Source: Nocardioides guangzhouensis
Lineage (GTDB): Bacteria; Actinomycetota; Actinomycetes; Propionibacteriales; Nocardioidaceae
DNA: 64,000 nt
Assembly: GCF_004519545.1 (NCBI RefSeq)
Contig: NZ_SDKM01000003.1
Coordinates: 124,001-188,000, forward strand
Direction: 5' to 3'
Shown here: positions 41,618-50,026 of the stretch, piece after piece
Layout: the number at the start of each line of letters is the position of its first letter
How positions within the stretch are numbered: the stretch's first letter is position 1
Made by a program: the position numbers and the translations under genes
The notes under the pieces: generated by a model
Databases searched by the model: none
Told to the model about the DNA's origin: nothing
Seen by the model: only the letters and a program-made list of their open reading frames with translations

Positions 41618-41791
41618 CACCTCCAGTTCGGCATGGCAGCCCTGGAGGTGTGGGCGGGGGCAAGGTCGCGGTGCCACCACACCTTCGCCGGGGTGTCCCC
41701 GGCCTCTCGTCGGTCACGTCGTACGCACGGGTGCCCGTGGCTCTGCCGGCCCGGCCGGCAGGAGGGTCGTCAGTCCTCACGCGCTCCGCCG
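41618..41791 (-). promoter_or_regulatory. translational T-box riboswitch in the aspS leader
   Basis: On the minus strand the T-box bulge GTGGCACCGCGA is at 41667-41678. The leader holds two exclusive helices. Antisequestrator: AGGTGTGG (41684-41677) with CCACACCT (41653-41646), bracketing the T-box. Sequestrator: CACCTCCAG (41650-41642) with CTGGAGGTG (41626-41618), which is the aspS Shine-Dalgarno sequence. A possible stem I at 41791-41756 has GAC (Asp) triplets in its loop. Uncharged tRNA would favour the first helix and free the ribosome site. The specifier is not resolved. Confidence 0.75.
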
Positions 41792-41898
41792 CGATCGTAC
41801 GTCGGCCCGCAGGGGGTTGTCGCATCGGATTCGACGTATCACCGACGCCGCTCGGCCCTCCTCCAGTTGACCGGCCGTACCGTGCGTCAGGAGGGACC

Positions 41899-42171
41899 AT
41901 GTGCGTGACCCAGCAGCTCGACCGTGAGTCCGTCCTCGCCGTCACCCGGCTCGAGCTCCTGGTGGCCGCGCCCGACGTCGCCGAGGACGTCCCGACCGAC
42001 GTCCCGCTGGCCCGGGCCGCGGACAGCGGCGCCCTGCACTCGCTGTTCGACCGTCTGGAGTACCGCTACGCGATCTCCGTCCCCGCCGACGTACGGCGCT
42101 CCCTGCGCACCCTCGACGACATCGCGGCGTACGTCGTGGCGCGGGCGCACGCGGTCTGGGGCGGTCGCTGA
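41899..42171 (+). CDS. acyl-carrier-protein-like small protein
   Basis: 90 residues. The middle and end align by eye with the ACP fold: ADSGALHSLFDRLEYRYAIS resembles helix II with a serine where the phosphopantetheine serine sits, and RSLRTLDDIAAYVVARA resembles helix IV. No synthase or ligase gene is adjacent. ATG follows GGAGGGACC. It diverges from the aspS T-box leader. The ACP assignment is by pattern only and may be wrong. Confidence 0.5.
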   Translation: MCVTQQLDRESVLAVTRLELLVAAPDVAEDVPTDVPLARAADSGALHSLFDRLEYRYAISVPADVRRSLRTLDDIAAYVVARAHAVWGGR

Positions 42172-42183
42172 CCCGCGCCCGGC

Positions 42184-44322
42184 TCAGCCGGCGGTCGTGG
42201 CCGGGTCGCTCCCGGGGTCGGGCAGCCACAACCGCACCGCGGTGCCCTCGCCCGGTGCGCTGGTGATGGTGAGCCGGCCGCCGGCGACGGTGGCCCGGTC
42301 CCGCATGCCTCCGAGCCCGAGGTGGCCCGGCACCTCGCGGAGCTGCTCGGGCCCGGCGCCGCGGCCGTCGTCGACGACCGCCACCTCGACGCCGCCGTCG
42401 ACCGCGGCCAGCTCGATCCGGACCAGCGACGGGTCGGCGTGCTTGCGCGCGTTGACCATCGCCTCCTTGGCGATGCGGTAGGCGGTCACCCGCAGCGCCT
42501 CGGGCAGGTCGACGTCGCGGTCCCCGGTCAGCTGCCACGGGACGGCGTCCTCGAAGACGTACGTCGCGGCCTGCTCGAGCGCAACCGGCAGCGGGTCGCG
42601 CCGGGCGGGGGAGTCGAGGTCGAAGAGCAGGTGCCGCAGCCGGGAGGTCGCGGTCTCCAGGGTCAGCTGGCTGGCCTCCAGGCCGGGCAGCAGCCGCGGA
42701 TCGCTGTCCTGCACCTGACGGCGCAGCATGCCGAGCCGGAGCTCGAGCGCGGCCAGCGCCTGCACGGAGTCGTCGTGCACGTCCGCGGCGATCCGGGCCC
42801 GTTCGTCCTCCTGGGCCTGGATCAGGCGGTCGAGCAGCTCCTGCCGCTGGTCGGCGAGGTCGCGCAAGCCCTGCTCGGCGGACTTCCGGTCGGTGATGTC
42901 GCGCTGCACGGTGGCCAGCGACATCGGCTCCCCGGTCACCGGGTGCAGCATGAGGAAGCTGTTGATCGCGACCGGGACCGGCGGGCCGCCGCCCATGTCG
43001 CGCAGCGTCGACTCGCCCTCCCAGTGTCCCTGCGCCACCACCGCCGGCTGCTCGACCGCGAGCGAGGCCTGCAGGCCCTCCTCGGTGAGGTAGTCGGCGA
43101 TCGTCGTACGCGTCACGTCGGCGTCCGGCGCGAGTCCGACCAGCTTCCGTCCTGCGGGGTTGACGTAGGCCACGGTGCCGTCCACGCCGGCGATCGCGAT
43201 GAAGTCGCTGGAGGCCTCGACCAGCGACTGGAACCGGAGCAGCTCGTCGTTCTTGAGCCGCAGCTCGCGGTCGGCGACGTCGCGCTCGGCGAGCACGGTG
43301 GTCACACCTCGGGCGATGACCAGCAGGACGCCGAGCGCCGGCAGGGTGAGCGCGAGCTGGCGCTGGTCCTGGTCCGTGGCGTAGAGGATCGTGACCACGC
43401 AGACGACCGCGCACACGACCGGGACCAGGATCCCGCGCGGGCCGATCCACAGCCCGCCACGGGTCGGCTCGTCCGCCTCCGCACGCTGCGCGTGAGCGTG
43501 CCGGTGCCGGGGCAGCACCCAGCCGGCGAAGGCGATGACGACCGTCGACACCATGTTCAGCCCGGACAGCATCGTGGCCGGCTCGAACGTGCCGGCGGTG
43601 ATCTGGACCAGGAACACCGCGTCGATCACCGTGAAGCCGACCACGCCGAGCAGCAGCAGCCAGACGGAGGCCGCGAGCCGAGCCCGGGCCATCGTCACCA
43701 CGCCGAACGCCAGGCCCAGCAGGGCGACGTCCATCAGCGGGTAGGCCAGGTTGACGGTCACCGCGGCCGAGGAGGTGCCCGGTCCCGCCCGGTCCACCAC
43801 CGTGTCGTGCAGGAACATCGCGGTCACCCCGGCGGCCGTGATCGTCATGGTCAACGCGTCGAGCGCGAGCAGCGCACCGCGGTGGCGGGAGCTGGCCCGG
43901 GCGAGGACCACGAGCGCCGCGATCATCACCAGCGAGCTGGCGGTCCAGAACGCGTCGGACAGCGACGGGTACGGCTGGGGCACCTGGGTGCGCACCACGA
44001 AGAAGTAGTAGATGAACCCGACCGCTCGCAGCGCCAGCGCCACCGCGACCAGGCTCCACAGCAGCCGGTCGACCCGGCTCAGTGCCGGGCGGAGGCCGGC
44101 GACCACCGCGGTCAGGGCGTACGTCGCCCCCTGGAACCAGCCGTCGAGGACCGGCACGAAGCCGGAGTTGGACCGGACGCCCGGGATCGTGGACACGACG
44201 TACACCAGGGCGGCGGCGACCAGCGCGAGCATCGCGACCCGGACCGACCAGCGGACGGCCTCCGGGCGGCCCGCGAGCGGGTCGGCCTCGGAGGACTGGG
44301 CGGTGGGTGAGCTCTGCAGCAT
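42184..44322 (-). CDS. membrane sensor histidine kinase with PAS domain (NarL-type)
   Basis: About 712 residues. Nine or so membrane segments in the first 330 residues, a PAS domain (about 375-490: FQSLVEASSDFIAIAGVDGTVAYVNPAGRKLVGL), the HisKA_3 site ERARIAADVHDDSVQAL with the phosphorylated histidine, and HATPase_c (AYRIAKEAMVNARKHADPS; VVDDGRGAG). No response regulator is adjacent. ATG 44322 is preferred: the upstream ATG 44373 overlaps a TAGCAT -10 box and would not be on the transcript. Signal unknown. Confidence 0.85.
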   Translation of the reverse strand: MLQSSPTAQSSEADPLAGRPEAVRWSVRVAMLALVAAALVYVVSTIPGVRSNSGFVPVLDGWFQGATYALTAVVAGLRPALSRVDRLLWSLVAVALALRAVGFIYYFFVVRTQVPQPYPSLSDAFWTASSLVMIAALVVLARASSRHRGALLALDALTMTITAAGVTAMFLHDTVVDRAGPGTSSAAVTVNLAYPLMDVALLGLAFGVVTMARARLAASVWLLLLGVVGFTVIDAVFLVQITAGTFEPATMLSGLNMVSTVVIAFAGWVLPRHRHAHAQRAEADEPTRGGLWIGPRGILVPVVCAVVCVVTILYATDQDQRQLALTLPALGVLLVIARGVTTVLAERDVADRELRLKNDELLRFQSLVEASSDFIAIAGVDGTVAYVNPAGRKLVGLAPDADVTRTTIADYLTEEGLQASLAVEQPAVVAQGHWEGESTLRDMGGGPPVPVAINSFLMLHPVTGEPMSLATVQRDITDRKSAEQGLRDLADQRQELLDRLIQAQEDERARIAADVHDDSVQALAALELRLGMLRRQVQDSDPRLLPGLEASQLTLETATSRLRHLLFDLDSPARRDPLPVALEQAATYVFEDAVPWQLTGDRDVDLPEALRVTAYRIAKEAMVNARKHADPSLVRIELAAVDGGVEVAVVDDGRGAGPEQLREVPGHLGLGGMRDRATVAGGRLTITSAPGEGTAVRLWLPDPGSDPATTAG

Positions 44323-44434
44323 CGGGTCCCCGGGATCCGACGGGGCTGCCGGAAAGCCCCGTTCCCGCGCCATGCTAGGCGTTGAGCTGGCGCCGCGCGG
44401 CCGAACCGCGGCTCAGCCGGACTAGTCTGCCGGG

Positions 44435-45409
44435 GTGCTCGTCCACCTGCGCCTGACGGTGCCCACCCGCCTGTCCGGCCCGGTCCGGGAGCTCCTCCTC
44501 GACCACGACCACGTGACCAACGTGGTCGTCCTCGAGGGCGCGTCGCTCGACCCGGAGGGTGACCTGCTCGAGTGCGACGTCGCCCGCGAGACCGCCAGCG
44601 AGCTGCTGCGGGCGCTCGACGGCCTCGGCCTGCCCGACGTCGGCGGGATCGTGCTGACCACCCCCACCGGTACGCCGTTCGCGGCGGCCCGGCGCCTGGA
44701 GCGGCTGGCCCCGGGCGACCCGGAGGACGCGGTGCTGTGGGAGAAGGTGGTCGCCGACGCGTACGCCGCGAGCCGGCCGACGATCACCTTCCACGTGTTC
44801 CTGGTGCTGGCCACGATGCTCGCCTCGGTCGCGGTGATCACGGACTCCTCGGTCCTGGTGGTCGGGGCGATGGTGGTCGGTCCGGAGTTCAGCACGGTCG
44901 CGGCCCTGTGCACCGGGATCGTGTTCGGCAAGGCCCGGCTGGCCGGCGCCAGCCTGCGGCTGCTGGTGCTCAGCTTCACGTTCGCGATCGCGGTGGTGAC
45001 GCTGATGGCGCTGTTCCTGGTGCTGCTCGGCGTGATCACCGAGGAGATGGTGACCCGGGCACGGCCGCAGACCGGGTTCATCTGGCACCCGGACATCTGG
45101 TCGCTCATCGTGGCCCTGATCGCGGGCGCCGCCGGCGTGCTGGCGCTGTCGACGGAGAAGGCGAACGCCATGGTGGGCGTGTTCATCTCCGTCACCACGG
45201 TCCCCGCGGCGGGCAACCTCGCGCTCGCGCTCGCCGTCTGGGCGCCGTACGAGATCCGCGGCTCCGCGGCCCAGCTCGGGGTCAACGTGGCCGGGATGGT
45301 GGTGGCGGGCACGATCGTGCTCGCCCTGCAACGCCTGCTGTGGCACCGGGTGATGGCGCGCACCGCACACCTGTTCGGGCTCGGTCGCGAGCCGTCGGCC
45401 CGCGGTTAG
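44435..45409 (+). CDS. DUF389-family membrane protein
   Basis: 324 residues. A 110-residue cytoplasmic domain (VHLRLTVPTRLSGPVRELLLDHDHVTNVVVLEGASLDPEG) precedes six or so membrane segments containing ITDSSVLVVGAMVVGPEFSTVAALC, the DUF389 signature. Function unknown. GTG with TAGTCT ending 6 nt upstream (leaderless). Its end overlaps the convergent acetyltransferase gene by four bases. Confidence 0.85.
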   Translation: MLVHLRLTVPTRLSGPVRELLLDHDHVTNVVVLEGASLDPEGDLLECDVARETASELLRALDGLGLPDVGGIVLTTPTGTPFAAARRLERLAPGDPEDAVLWEKVVADAYAASRPTITFHVFLVLATMLASVAVITDSSVLVVGAMVVGPEFSTVAALCTGIVFGKARLAGASLRLLVLSFTFAIAVVTLMALFLVLLGVITEEMVTRARPQTGFIWHPDIWSLIVALIAGAAGVLALSTEKANAMVGVFISVTTVPAAGNLALALAVWAPYEIRGSAAQLGVNVAGMVVAGTIVLALQRLLWHRVMARTAHLFGLGREPSARG

Positions 45410-46368
45410 GGCCCGGCGACCCGCACCGTCGCCGGCCGCAGGTAGCGGCCGGTGTGGTGCCGGGCGAACCCGAGCCGTCCGTAGAGCGCCGCCGCCGGCT
45501 CGTTGTCGGTCTCGACGTGCAGCCAGGCCGTGGTCGCGCCGCGCTCGGCGCCCCAGTCCAGCAGCGCCGCCAGCGCCGCCGTGCCGAGGCCGCGGCGACG
45601 GTGCTCCGGCACCACCTCGAGGCCGTGGACGCCCAGCCAGTCGCGCTGGTACGTCGCCTCGCCGCGTGCCACCACCACCTCGCCCTCGACCAGCTCGACC
45701 ACCACCTGCCCGAGCCCCTTCTCGTGGTAGCGCGCGACGGTGGCGGGACGGCCCCCCGCGTTGCAGCTGCGGAGGGCGCGGGCCAGGGAGGCCAGCAGGA
45801 AGTGAGCGTCGCCGTTGCCGAGGGGTTCCCACCCGGCGGCACGGAACGCGTCCTCGACGTCGGAGCCGAGCTCGACCTGGGCCAGCACCGGCCGGTCCCG
45901 CTCGGCGTAGAAGGACCGGATCCGGTGCTCGGCGTCGGCGAACGGGAGACCGGGGTCGCCCATCGCCAGGCAGGAGTTGGCCCGGCGCCGCAGCCGCCCG
46001 ACCGGGGCCGGGTCCGAGCGGAGCGTCCACCCGCCGAGCGGCTCGGTCACCAGGTGCGGCCAGAGCGCGGCCACGTGGGACTCGGCCTCGGCTGCCGAGA
46101 CCCGGTGCCGCACCGACGGGCGCGGGGGCACCGGCTTGCCGGAGACGATGTCGGCGAGCGCGATCTCGACCGGGTCGCCCGACTCCGGCACGACGACGCA
46201 GCGGCCTCCACCCCACGCCGTACAGGTGCCCAGGACGTCGGTCATCGCGGGCCCGCCGCTCGGTCCGGTCTCACCGCGGAGCAGCCGGCGTACGACGACG
46301 CGGCGGCCGACCACGTGCGGCCCGAGCAGGTGATTGCCCACCTGCCGGGAGTCCCTGCCCGAATCCAT
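45406..46368 (-). CDS. N-acetylglutamate synthase-like GNAT protein (CG3035/Rv0428c type)
   Basis: 320 residues. The first 90 residues form an SH3-like domain (VGRRVVVRRLLRGETGPSGGPAMTDVLGTCTAWGGGRCVVVPESGDPVEIALADIVSGKPVPPRP), followed by a GNAT domain with VVPEHRRRGLGTAALAALLDW and ALYGRLGFARHHTGRYL. This layout is that of the CG3035 family, shown in Corynebacterium to make N-acetylglutamate for arginine synthesis. ATG with TAGTAT ending 7 nt upstream (leaderless). Confidence 0.8.
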   Translation of the reverse strand: MDSGRDSRQVGNHLLGPHVVGRRVVVRRLLRGETGPSGGPAMTDVLGTCTAWGGGRCVVVPESGDPVEIALADIVSGKPVPPRPSVRHRVSAAEAESHVAALWPHLVTEPLGGWTLRSDPAPVGRLRRRANSCLAMGDPGLPFADAEHRIRSFYAERDRPVLAQVELGSDVEDAFRAAGWEPLGNGDAHFLLASLARALRSCNAGGRPATVARYHEKGLGQVVVELVEGEVVVARGEATYQRDWLGVHGLEVVPEHRRRGLGTAALAALLDWGAERGATTAWLHVETDNEPAAALYGRLGFARHHTGRYLRPATVRVAGP

Positions 46369-46425
46369 GGCGGGGATACTAGGCTGGCCGGTGTTCCGGC
46401 ATTGCTTCAGTCCTAGGAGGATCTG

Positions 46426-46752
46426 GTGACCTACGTCATCGCCCAGCCGTGTGTCGACCTCAAGGACCGCGCGTGCGTCGACGAGTGTCCGGTCGACTGC
46501 ATCTACGAGGGCAAGCGGATGCTCTACATCCACCCCGACGAGTGCGTGGACTGCGGTGCCTGCGAGCCGGTCTGCCCGGTGGAGGCGATCTTCTACGAGG
46601 ACGACACGCCGGAGCAGTGGAAGGACTACTACAAGGCGAACGTCGAGTTCTTCGACGACCTCGGCTCGCCCGGTGGTGCCGCCAAGATGGGGGTCATCGA
46701 GAAGGACCACCCGCTGATCGAGGCGCTGCCCCCGCAGGAGCAGGACCACTGA
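46426..46752 (+). CDS. fdxA: 7Fe ferredoxin
   Basis: 108 residues. Cluster ligands [17 protein letters not shown] and [16 protein letters not shown] bind one 3Fe-4S and one 4Fe-4S cluster; the 40-residue C-terminal tail is the FdxA type. Soluble electron carrier. GTG start after TAGGAGGATCT. A TAGGCT box at 46380-46385 leaves a leader of about 40 nt. dapC follows after 8 bp. Confidence 0.95.
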   Translation: MTYVIAQPCVDLKDRACVDECPVDCIYEGKRMLYIHPDECVDCGACEPVCPVEAIFYEDDTPEQWKDYYKANVEFFDDLGSPGGAAKMGVIEKDHPLIEALPPQEQDH

Positions 46753-46760
46753 CGGCTCCC

Positions 46761-46797
46761 GTGGTTGAGGAAGGCGCGCAGCGCCTGTCTCGAAACC
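46761..46797 (+). repeat. dispersed repeat copy at the start of dapC
   Basis: GTGGTTGAGGAAGGCGCGCA with continuation GCGCCTGTCTCGAAACC is a variant of the 29261-29582 family. It supplies the dapC initiation codon and about its first twelve codons. Confidence 0.8.
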
Positions 46798-47891
46798 CGC
46801 GGGTCTCCTCCCGGCTGCCCGACTTCCCCTGGGACAAGCTCACCTCGTACGCCGCCACCGCGCGGTCGCACCCCGACGGGGTCGTCGACCTCTCGATCGG
46901 CACGCCCGTCGACCCGACCCCCCAGGTCGTGCAGCGGGCACTCGCGGACGCGGCCGACTCGCCCGGCTACCCGGTCACGATCGGCCGTCCGGAGACCCGG
47001 CAGGCGGCGCTGGACTGGATGGCGCGCCGGCTGGGCGTGACCGGGCTCGGCCTCGACGCGGTGCTGCCCGCTATCGGCTCGAAGGAGCTGATCGGGTCGC
47101 TGGCGCTGCACCTCGGCGTCGGACCCGGCGACCTGGTGGTCTACCCGGAGCTCGCGTACCCGACCTACGAGGTCGGTGCCGCGCTGGCCGGGGCCCGGGC
47201 CGTCGCCACCGACGCCCTGACCCGGCTCGGTCCCGAGACGCCGGCCCTGGTCTGGGTGAACAGCCCGTCCAACCCGTCCGGCCGGGTGCTGCCGCCGGAG
47301 CACCTGAAGAAGATGGTCGACTGGTGCCGCGAGCGCGGCGCGATCCTGGTCTCCGACGAGTGCTACGTCGAGTGCACCTGGGAGGGGCGGCCGTTCTCCG
47401 TGCTGCACCCCTCGGTCAGCGGCGGCTCGTCCGAGGGCATCCTCGCCGTGCACTCGCTGTCCAAGCGCTCCAACCTCGCAGGCTACCGCTGCGCGTTCGT
47501 GGCCGGTGACCCGGCGTTGGTCGGCGAGCTGCTCGCCGTACGCAAGAACCTCGGGCTGATGATGCCCGGCCCGCAGCAGGTCGCGATGGCCGCCGCACTC
47601 GCCGACGACGCGCACGCCGCCGACCAGCACGCGCGGTACGCCGCCCGCCGGGCCAAGCTCAAGGAGGCGCTGCTCGGCGCCGGCTTCACCATCGACCACT
47701 CCGAGGCCTCGCTCTACCTCTGGGCCTCCCGCGGCGAGGACTGCTGGGCCACGGTCGCCACCCTCGCCGAGCAGGGCATCCTGGTCGCCCCCGGCGCCTT
47801 CTACGGCCGCGCCGGCGCCCAGCACGTCCGGGTCGCGTTCACCGCCACCGACGAGCGGGTCGACGCCGCCGTCGCCCGCCTCTCCGCCTAA
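46761..47891 (+). CDS. dapC: succinyldiaminopimelate transaminase
   Basis: 376 residues, class I aminotransferase. FPWDKLTSYAATARSHPDGVVDLSIGTPVD, WVNSPSNPSGRVLPPEHL and the PLP lysine in SLSKRSNLAGYR match actinobacterial DapC, which follows fdxA in many genomes. It makes N-succinyl-diaminopimelate for lysine and wall synthesis, with dapD and dapE nearby. The only usable start is GTG 46761, and the first dozen codons (VVEEGAQRLSRNP) come from a dispersed repeat. No good ribosome site precedes it, so coupling to fdxA is likely. Confidence 0.88.
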   Translation: MVEEGAQRLSRNPRVSSRLPDFPWDKLTSYAATARSHPDGVVDLSIGTPVDPTPQVVQRALADAADSPGYPVTIGRPETRQAALDWMARRLGVTGLGLDAVLPAIGSKELIGSLALHLGVGPGDLVVYPELAYPTYEVGAALAGARAVATDALTRLGPETPALVWVNSPSNPSGRVLPPEHLKKMVDWCRERGAILVSDECYVECTWEGRPFSVLHPSVSGGSSEGILAVHSLSKRSNLAGYRCAFVAGDPALVGELLAVRKNLGLMMPGPQQVAMAAALADDAHAADQHARYAARRAKLKEALLGAGFTIDHSEASLYLWASRGEDCWATVATLAEQGILVAPGAFYGRAGAQHVRVAFTATDERVDAAVARLSA

Positions 47892-47908
47892 CTCACAGCA
47901 GCCCCAGG

Positions 47909-47993
47909 ATTCCCCGGCCGTCCGGGGAATTGATGCCCAGTCAGGGAATGCTTTCCCTGACAGGACAGGATTTCCCCGGGCGCCCGGTGAATC
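47909..47993. terminator. three consecutive hairpins between dapC and the muralytic gene
   Basis: Perfect 9-bp palindromes ATTCCCCGG-CCGT-CCGGGGAAT (47909-47930) and GTCAGGGAA-TGCT-TTCCCTGAC (47940-47961) are followed by an imperfect one centred on CCGGGCGCCCGG (47969-47993). They fill the 124-bp gap between convergent genes and read equally on both strands, so they probably end both transcripts. Confidence 0.75.
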
Positions 47994-48015
47994 TTGTGAC
48001 AGGAGAGACGGACGA

Positions 48016-49011
48016 TCAGTCGACCACGTCGACGTGCACGTGGTCGCGATGCTCGAGGACCTTGCGTACGGCGGGGGGGCGGCCACGCGTGTCCGGGTCG
48101 TAGGCGCGCCAGCCCTGCTCGGAGCGGCGGCCGGCGGACCAGATCCTGTTGTCGAAGATGACGTGGTCGACGCCGAGCCGGCCGGCCTGCGCCACCAGGT
48201 AGTACGCCATCGCCCACCCCTGACGCTTGTTCGCGCGGTTGATCGGGCGCACGAACACGTCGATGGCCCGGCCCTCGTAGTGCGTCGACCCCGGCATGTG
48301 GCCCTCGCGCACTCCGCCCGGGGCGAAGCCGCCCAGCGAGAGGTCGCCGAAGACCCCCTCGAGCTCGCGCCGTACGACGGCGGCGCGGCCGGTGAGGCCG
48401 CCCTTGTCCAGGGTGTCGGGCTCCTCCTCGAGGGAGTGCCGCACCACGCACGTGAACCGGCCGCCCGGCGAGTTGCCGGTCAGCGCGGACGCCAGCACCC
48501 GGGCGTCGTCGGCGTGGTCCTCGTAGGCCTCGGGGAAGCCGGAGCGCTGCACCTCCTGCGCGGCCTCGGTGATCCGCATCGAGCGGTACCCCTCGATCCG
48601 TACCAGCGCGTCGTAGAAGGCGTTGATGGAGTAGACCGGGTCGAGGATCTGCTCACGAGTGCCCCAGCCCTGCGACGGGCGCTGCTGGAAGATGCCGATC
48701 GAGTCCCGGTCGCCGTGCTCGAGGTTGACGATCTTGGACTCCTGGTACGCCGTGGCCAGCGCGATGCTGGCGGCGCGCGCGGGCAGCCCCCGCTGCACGG
48801 CGATGGCGGAGATCAGCGCGGCGTTCTCGGCCTGCTCGGTGGTCAGGGTGACGGTGCGGCCCCCGACCGTCGCGGTGCAGCCCTCGGGGTCGGGCAGCGG
48901 CCCCAGGCCCAGCTGCCAGACAAGGCCGGCGCCGGCGACCACCACCAGACCGGCCAGCACGAGGACCCACACGCCCCGGCGCCCCCTGCGGCGCGCCGTG
49001 GAGCGGGCCAC
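48016..49011 (-). CDS. membrane-anchored muralytic protein: lysozyme-like plus M15-like domains
   Basis: 331 residues. A short basic N-terminus and membrane anchor (VWVLVLAGLVVVAGAGLVW) are followed by a lytic-transglycosylase-like segment (ATAYQESKIVNLEHGDRDSIGIFQQRPSQGWG, catalytic Glu in YQESK) at residues 95-190. A C-terminal region with STHYEGRAIDVFVRP and HRDHVHVDVVD follows; its His, Asp and HxH match the zinc ligands of M15 D-Ala-D-Ala peptidases. Inferred role: cleavage of peptidoglycan outside the membrane. The domain calls rest on motifs only. Confidence 0.7.
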   Translation of the reverse strand: MARSTARRRGRRGVWVLVLAGLVVVAGAGLVWQLGLGPLPDPEGCTATVGGRTVTLTTEQAENAALISAIAVQRGLPARAASIALATAYQESKIVNLEHGDRDSIGIFQQRPSQGWGTREQILDPVYSINAFYDALVRIEGYRSMRITEAAQEVQRSGFPEAYEDHADDARVLASALTGNSPGGRFTCVVRHSLEEEPDTLDKGGLTGRAAVVRRELEGVFGDLSLGGFAPGGVREGHMPGSTHYEGRAIDVFVRPINRANKRQGWAMAYYLVAQAGRLGVDHVIFDNRIWSAGRRSEQGWRAYDPDTRGRPPAVRKVLEHRDHVHVDVVD

Positions 49012-49013
49012 CG

Positions 49014-49958
49014 TCAGTCGTTCGCGTGCAACGCGGCGTTGAGCGAGATGCCCTCACGCTGCCACGGCACGGCCTCGATCGCGCCGGACACGGAGTTGCG
49101 GCGGAACAGCACGTTGTCCGCGCCCGAGAGGTCGCGGGCCTTGACGACGCGCGGCTTGTTGTCCATGTCCTTGACCGTCACCTTGGTGCCTGCCGTGACG
49201 TAGCAGCCGGCCTCGACCACGCAGTCGTTGCCGAGCGAGATGCCGAGGCCGGCGTTGGCGCCGAGCAGGCAGCGCTCGCCGATCGAGATCGTCTCCTTGC
49301 CGCCGCCGGACAGGGTGCCCATGATCGAGGCGCCTCCACCCACGTCGGAGCCGTCGCCGACCACGACGCCGGCCGAGATCCGGCCCTCGACCATCGAGGC
49401 GCCGAGGGTGCCGGCGTTGTAGTTGACGAAGCCTTCGTGCATCACGGTGGTGCCGGGGGCGAGGTGGGCGCCGAGGCGGACCCGGTCGGCGTCGGCGATG
49501 CGGACGCCGGTCGGCAGCACGTAGTCGACCATCCGCGGGAACTTGTCGACGCCGTACACCGTCACGTGCTGGCCGGCCGCCCGGAGCCGGGCGCGGGTCA
49601 GCTCGAAGCCGTCGACCGCGCAGGGGCCGGCGCTGGTCCACACGACGTTGGTCAGCAGCGCGAAGACGCCCTCCAGCGAGATCGAGTGGGGGGTGACCAG
49701 CCGCGCGGAGAGCAGGTGCAGCCGCAGCCACACGTCCGCGGTCGAGTCCGGGGCCGCGTCGAGGTCGGAGATGTCGACCCGGACGACCTCACGGCGTACG
49801 CCGCGCAGCTCGTCGTCGCCGGCCAGCGCGTCCAGTCCCTCCGGGGCGGTGCCGTTCTGCGGCCCCTCGCCGAGCGCGGGCTCGGGGAACCACACGTCGA
49901 GGACGGTGTCGTTGGGCGCGATGGTGGCGAGGCCGAAGCCCCAGGCGGCGGAAGTCAC
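49014..49958 (-). CDS. dapD: tetrahydrodipicolinate N-succinyltransferase
   Basis: 314 residues. The C-terminal left-handed beta-helix ([48 protein letters not shown]) and the actinobacterial N-terminal domain ([24 protein letters not shown]) identify DapD. It succinylates tetrahydrodipicolinate, the step before DapC. GTG with TAGGGT ending 6 nt upstream (leaderless). Only two bases separate its stop from the start of the muralytic gene, so the two share a transcript. Confidence 0.95.
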   Translation of the reverse strand: MTSAAWGFGLATIAPNDTVLDVWFPEPALGEGPQNGTAPEGLDALAGDDELRGVRREVVRVDISDLDAAPDSTADVWLRLHLLSARLVTPHSISLEGVFALLTNVVWTSAGPCAVDGFELTRARLRAAGQHVTVYGVDKFPRMVDYVLPTGVRIADADRVRLGAHLAPGTTVMHEGFVNYNAGTLGASMVEGRISAGVVVGDGSDVGGGASIMGTLSGGGKETISIGERCLLGANAGLGISLGNDCVVEAGCYVTAGTKVTVKDMDNKPRVVKARDLSGADNVLFRRNSVSGAIEAVPWQREGISLNAALHAND

Positions 49959-50026
49959 GCGCCAACCCTACGGAGTGGCCCCCGCAGAGTTCCAAACGGC
50001 GGGACGGCCCGGTGGCGAGGGACGGG

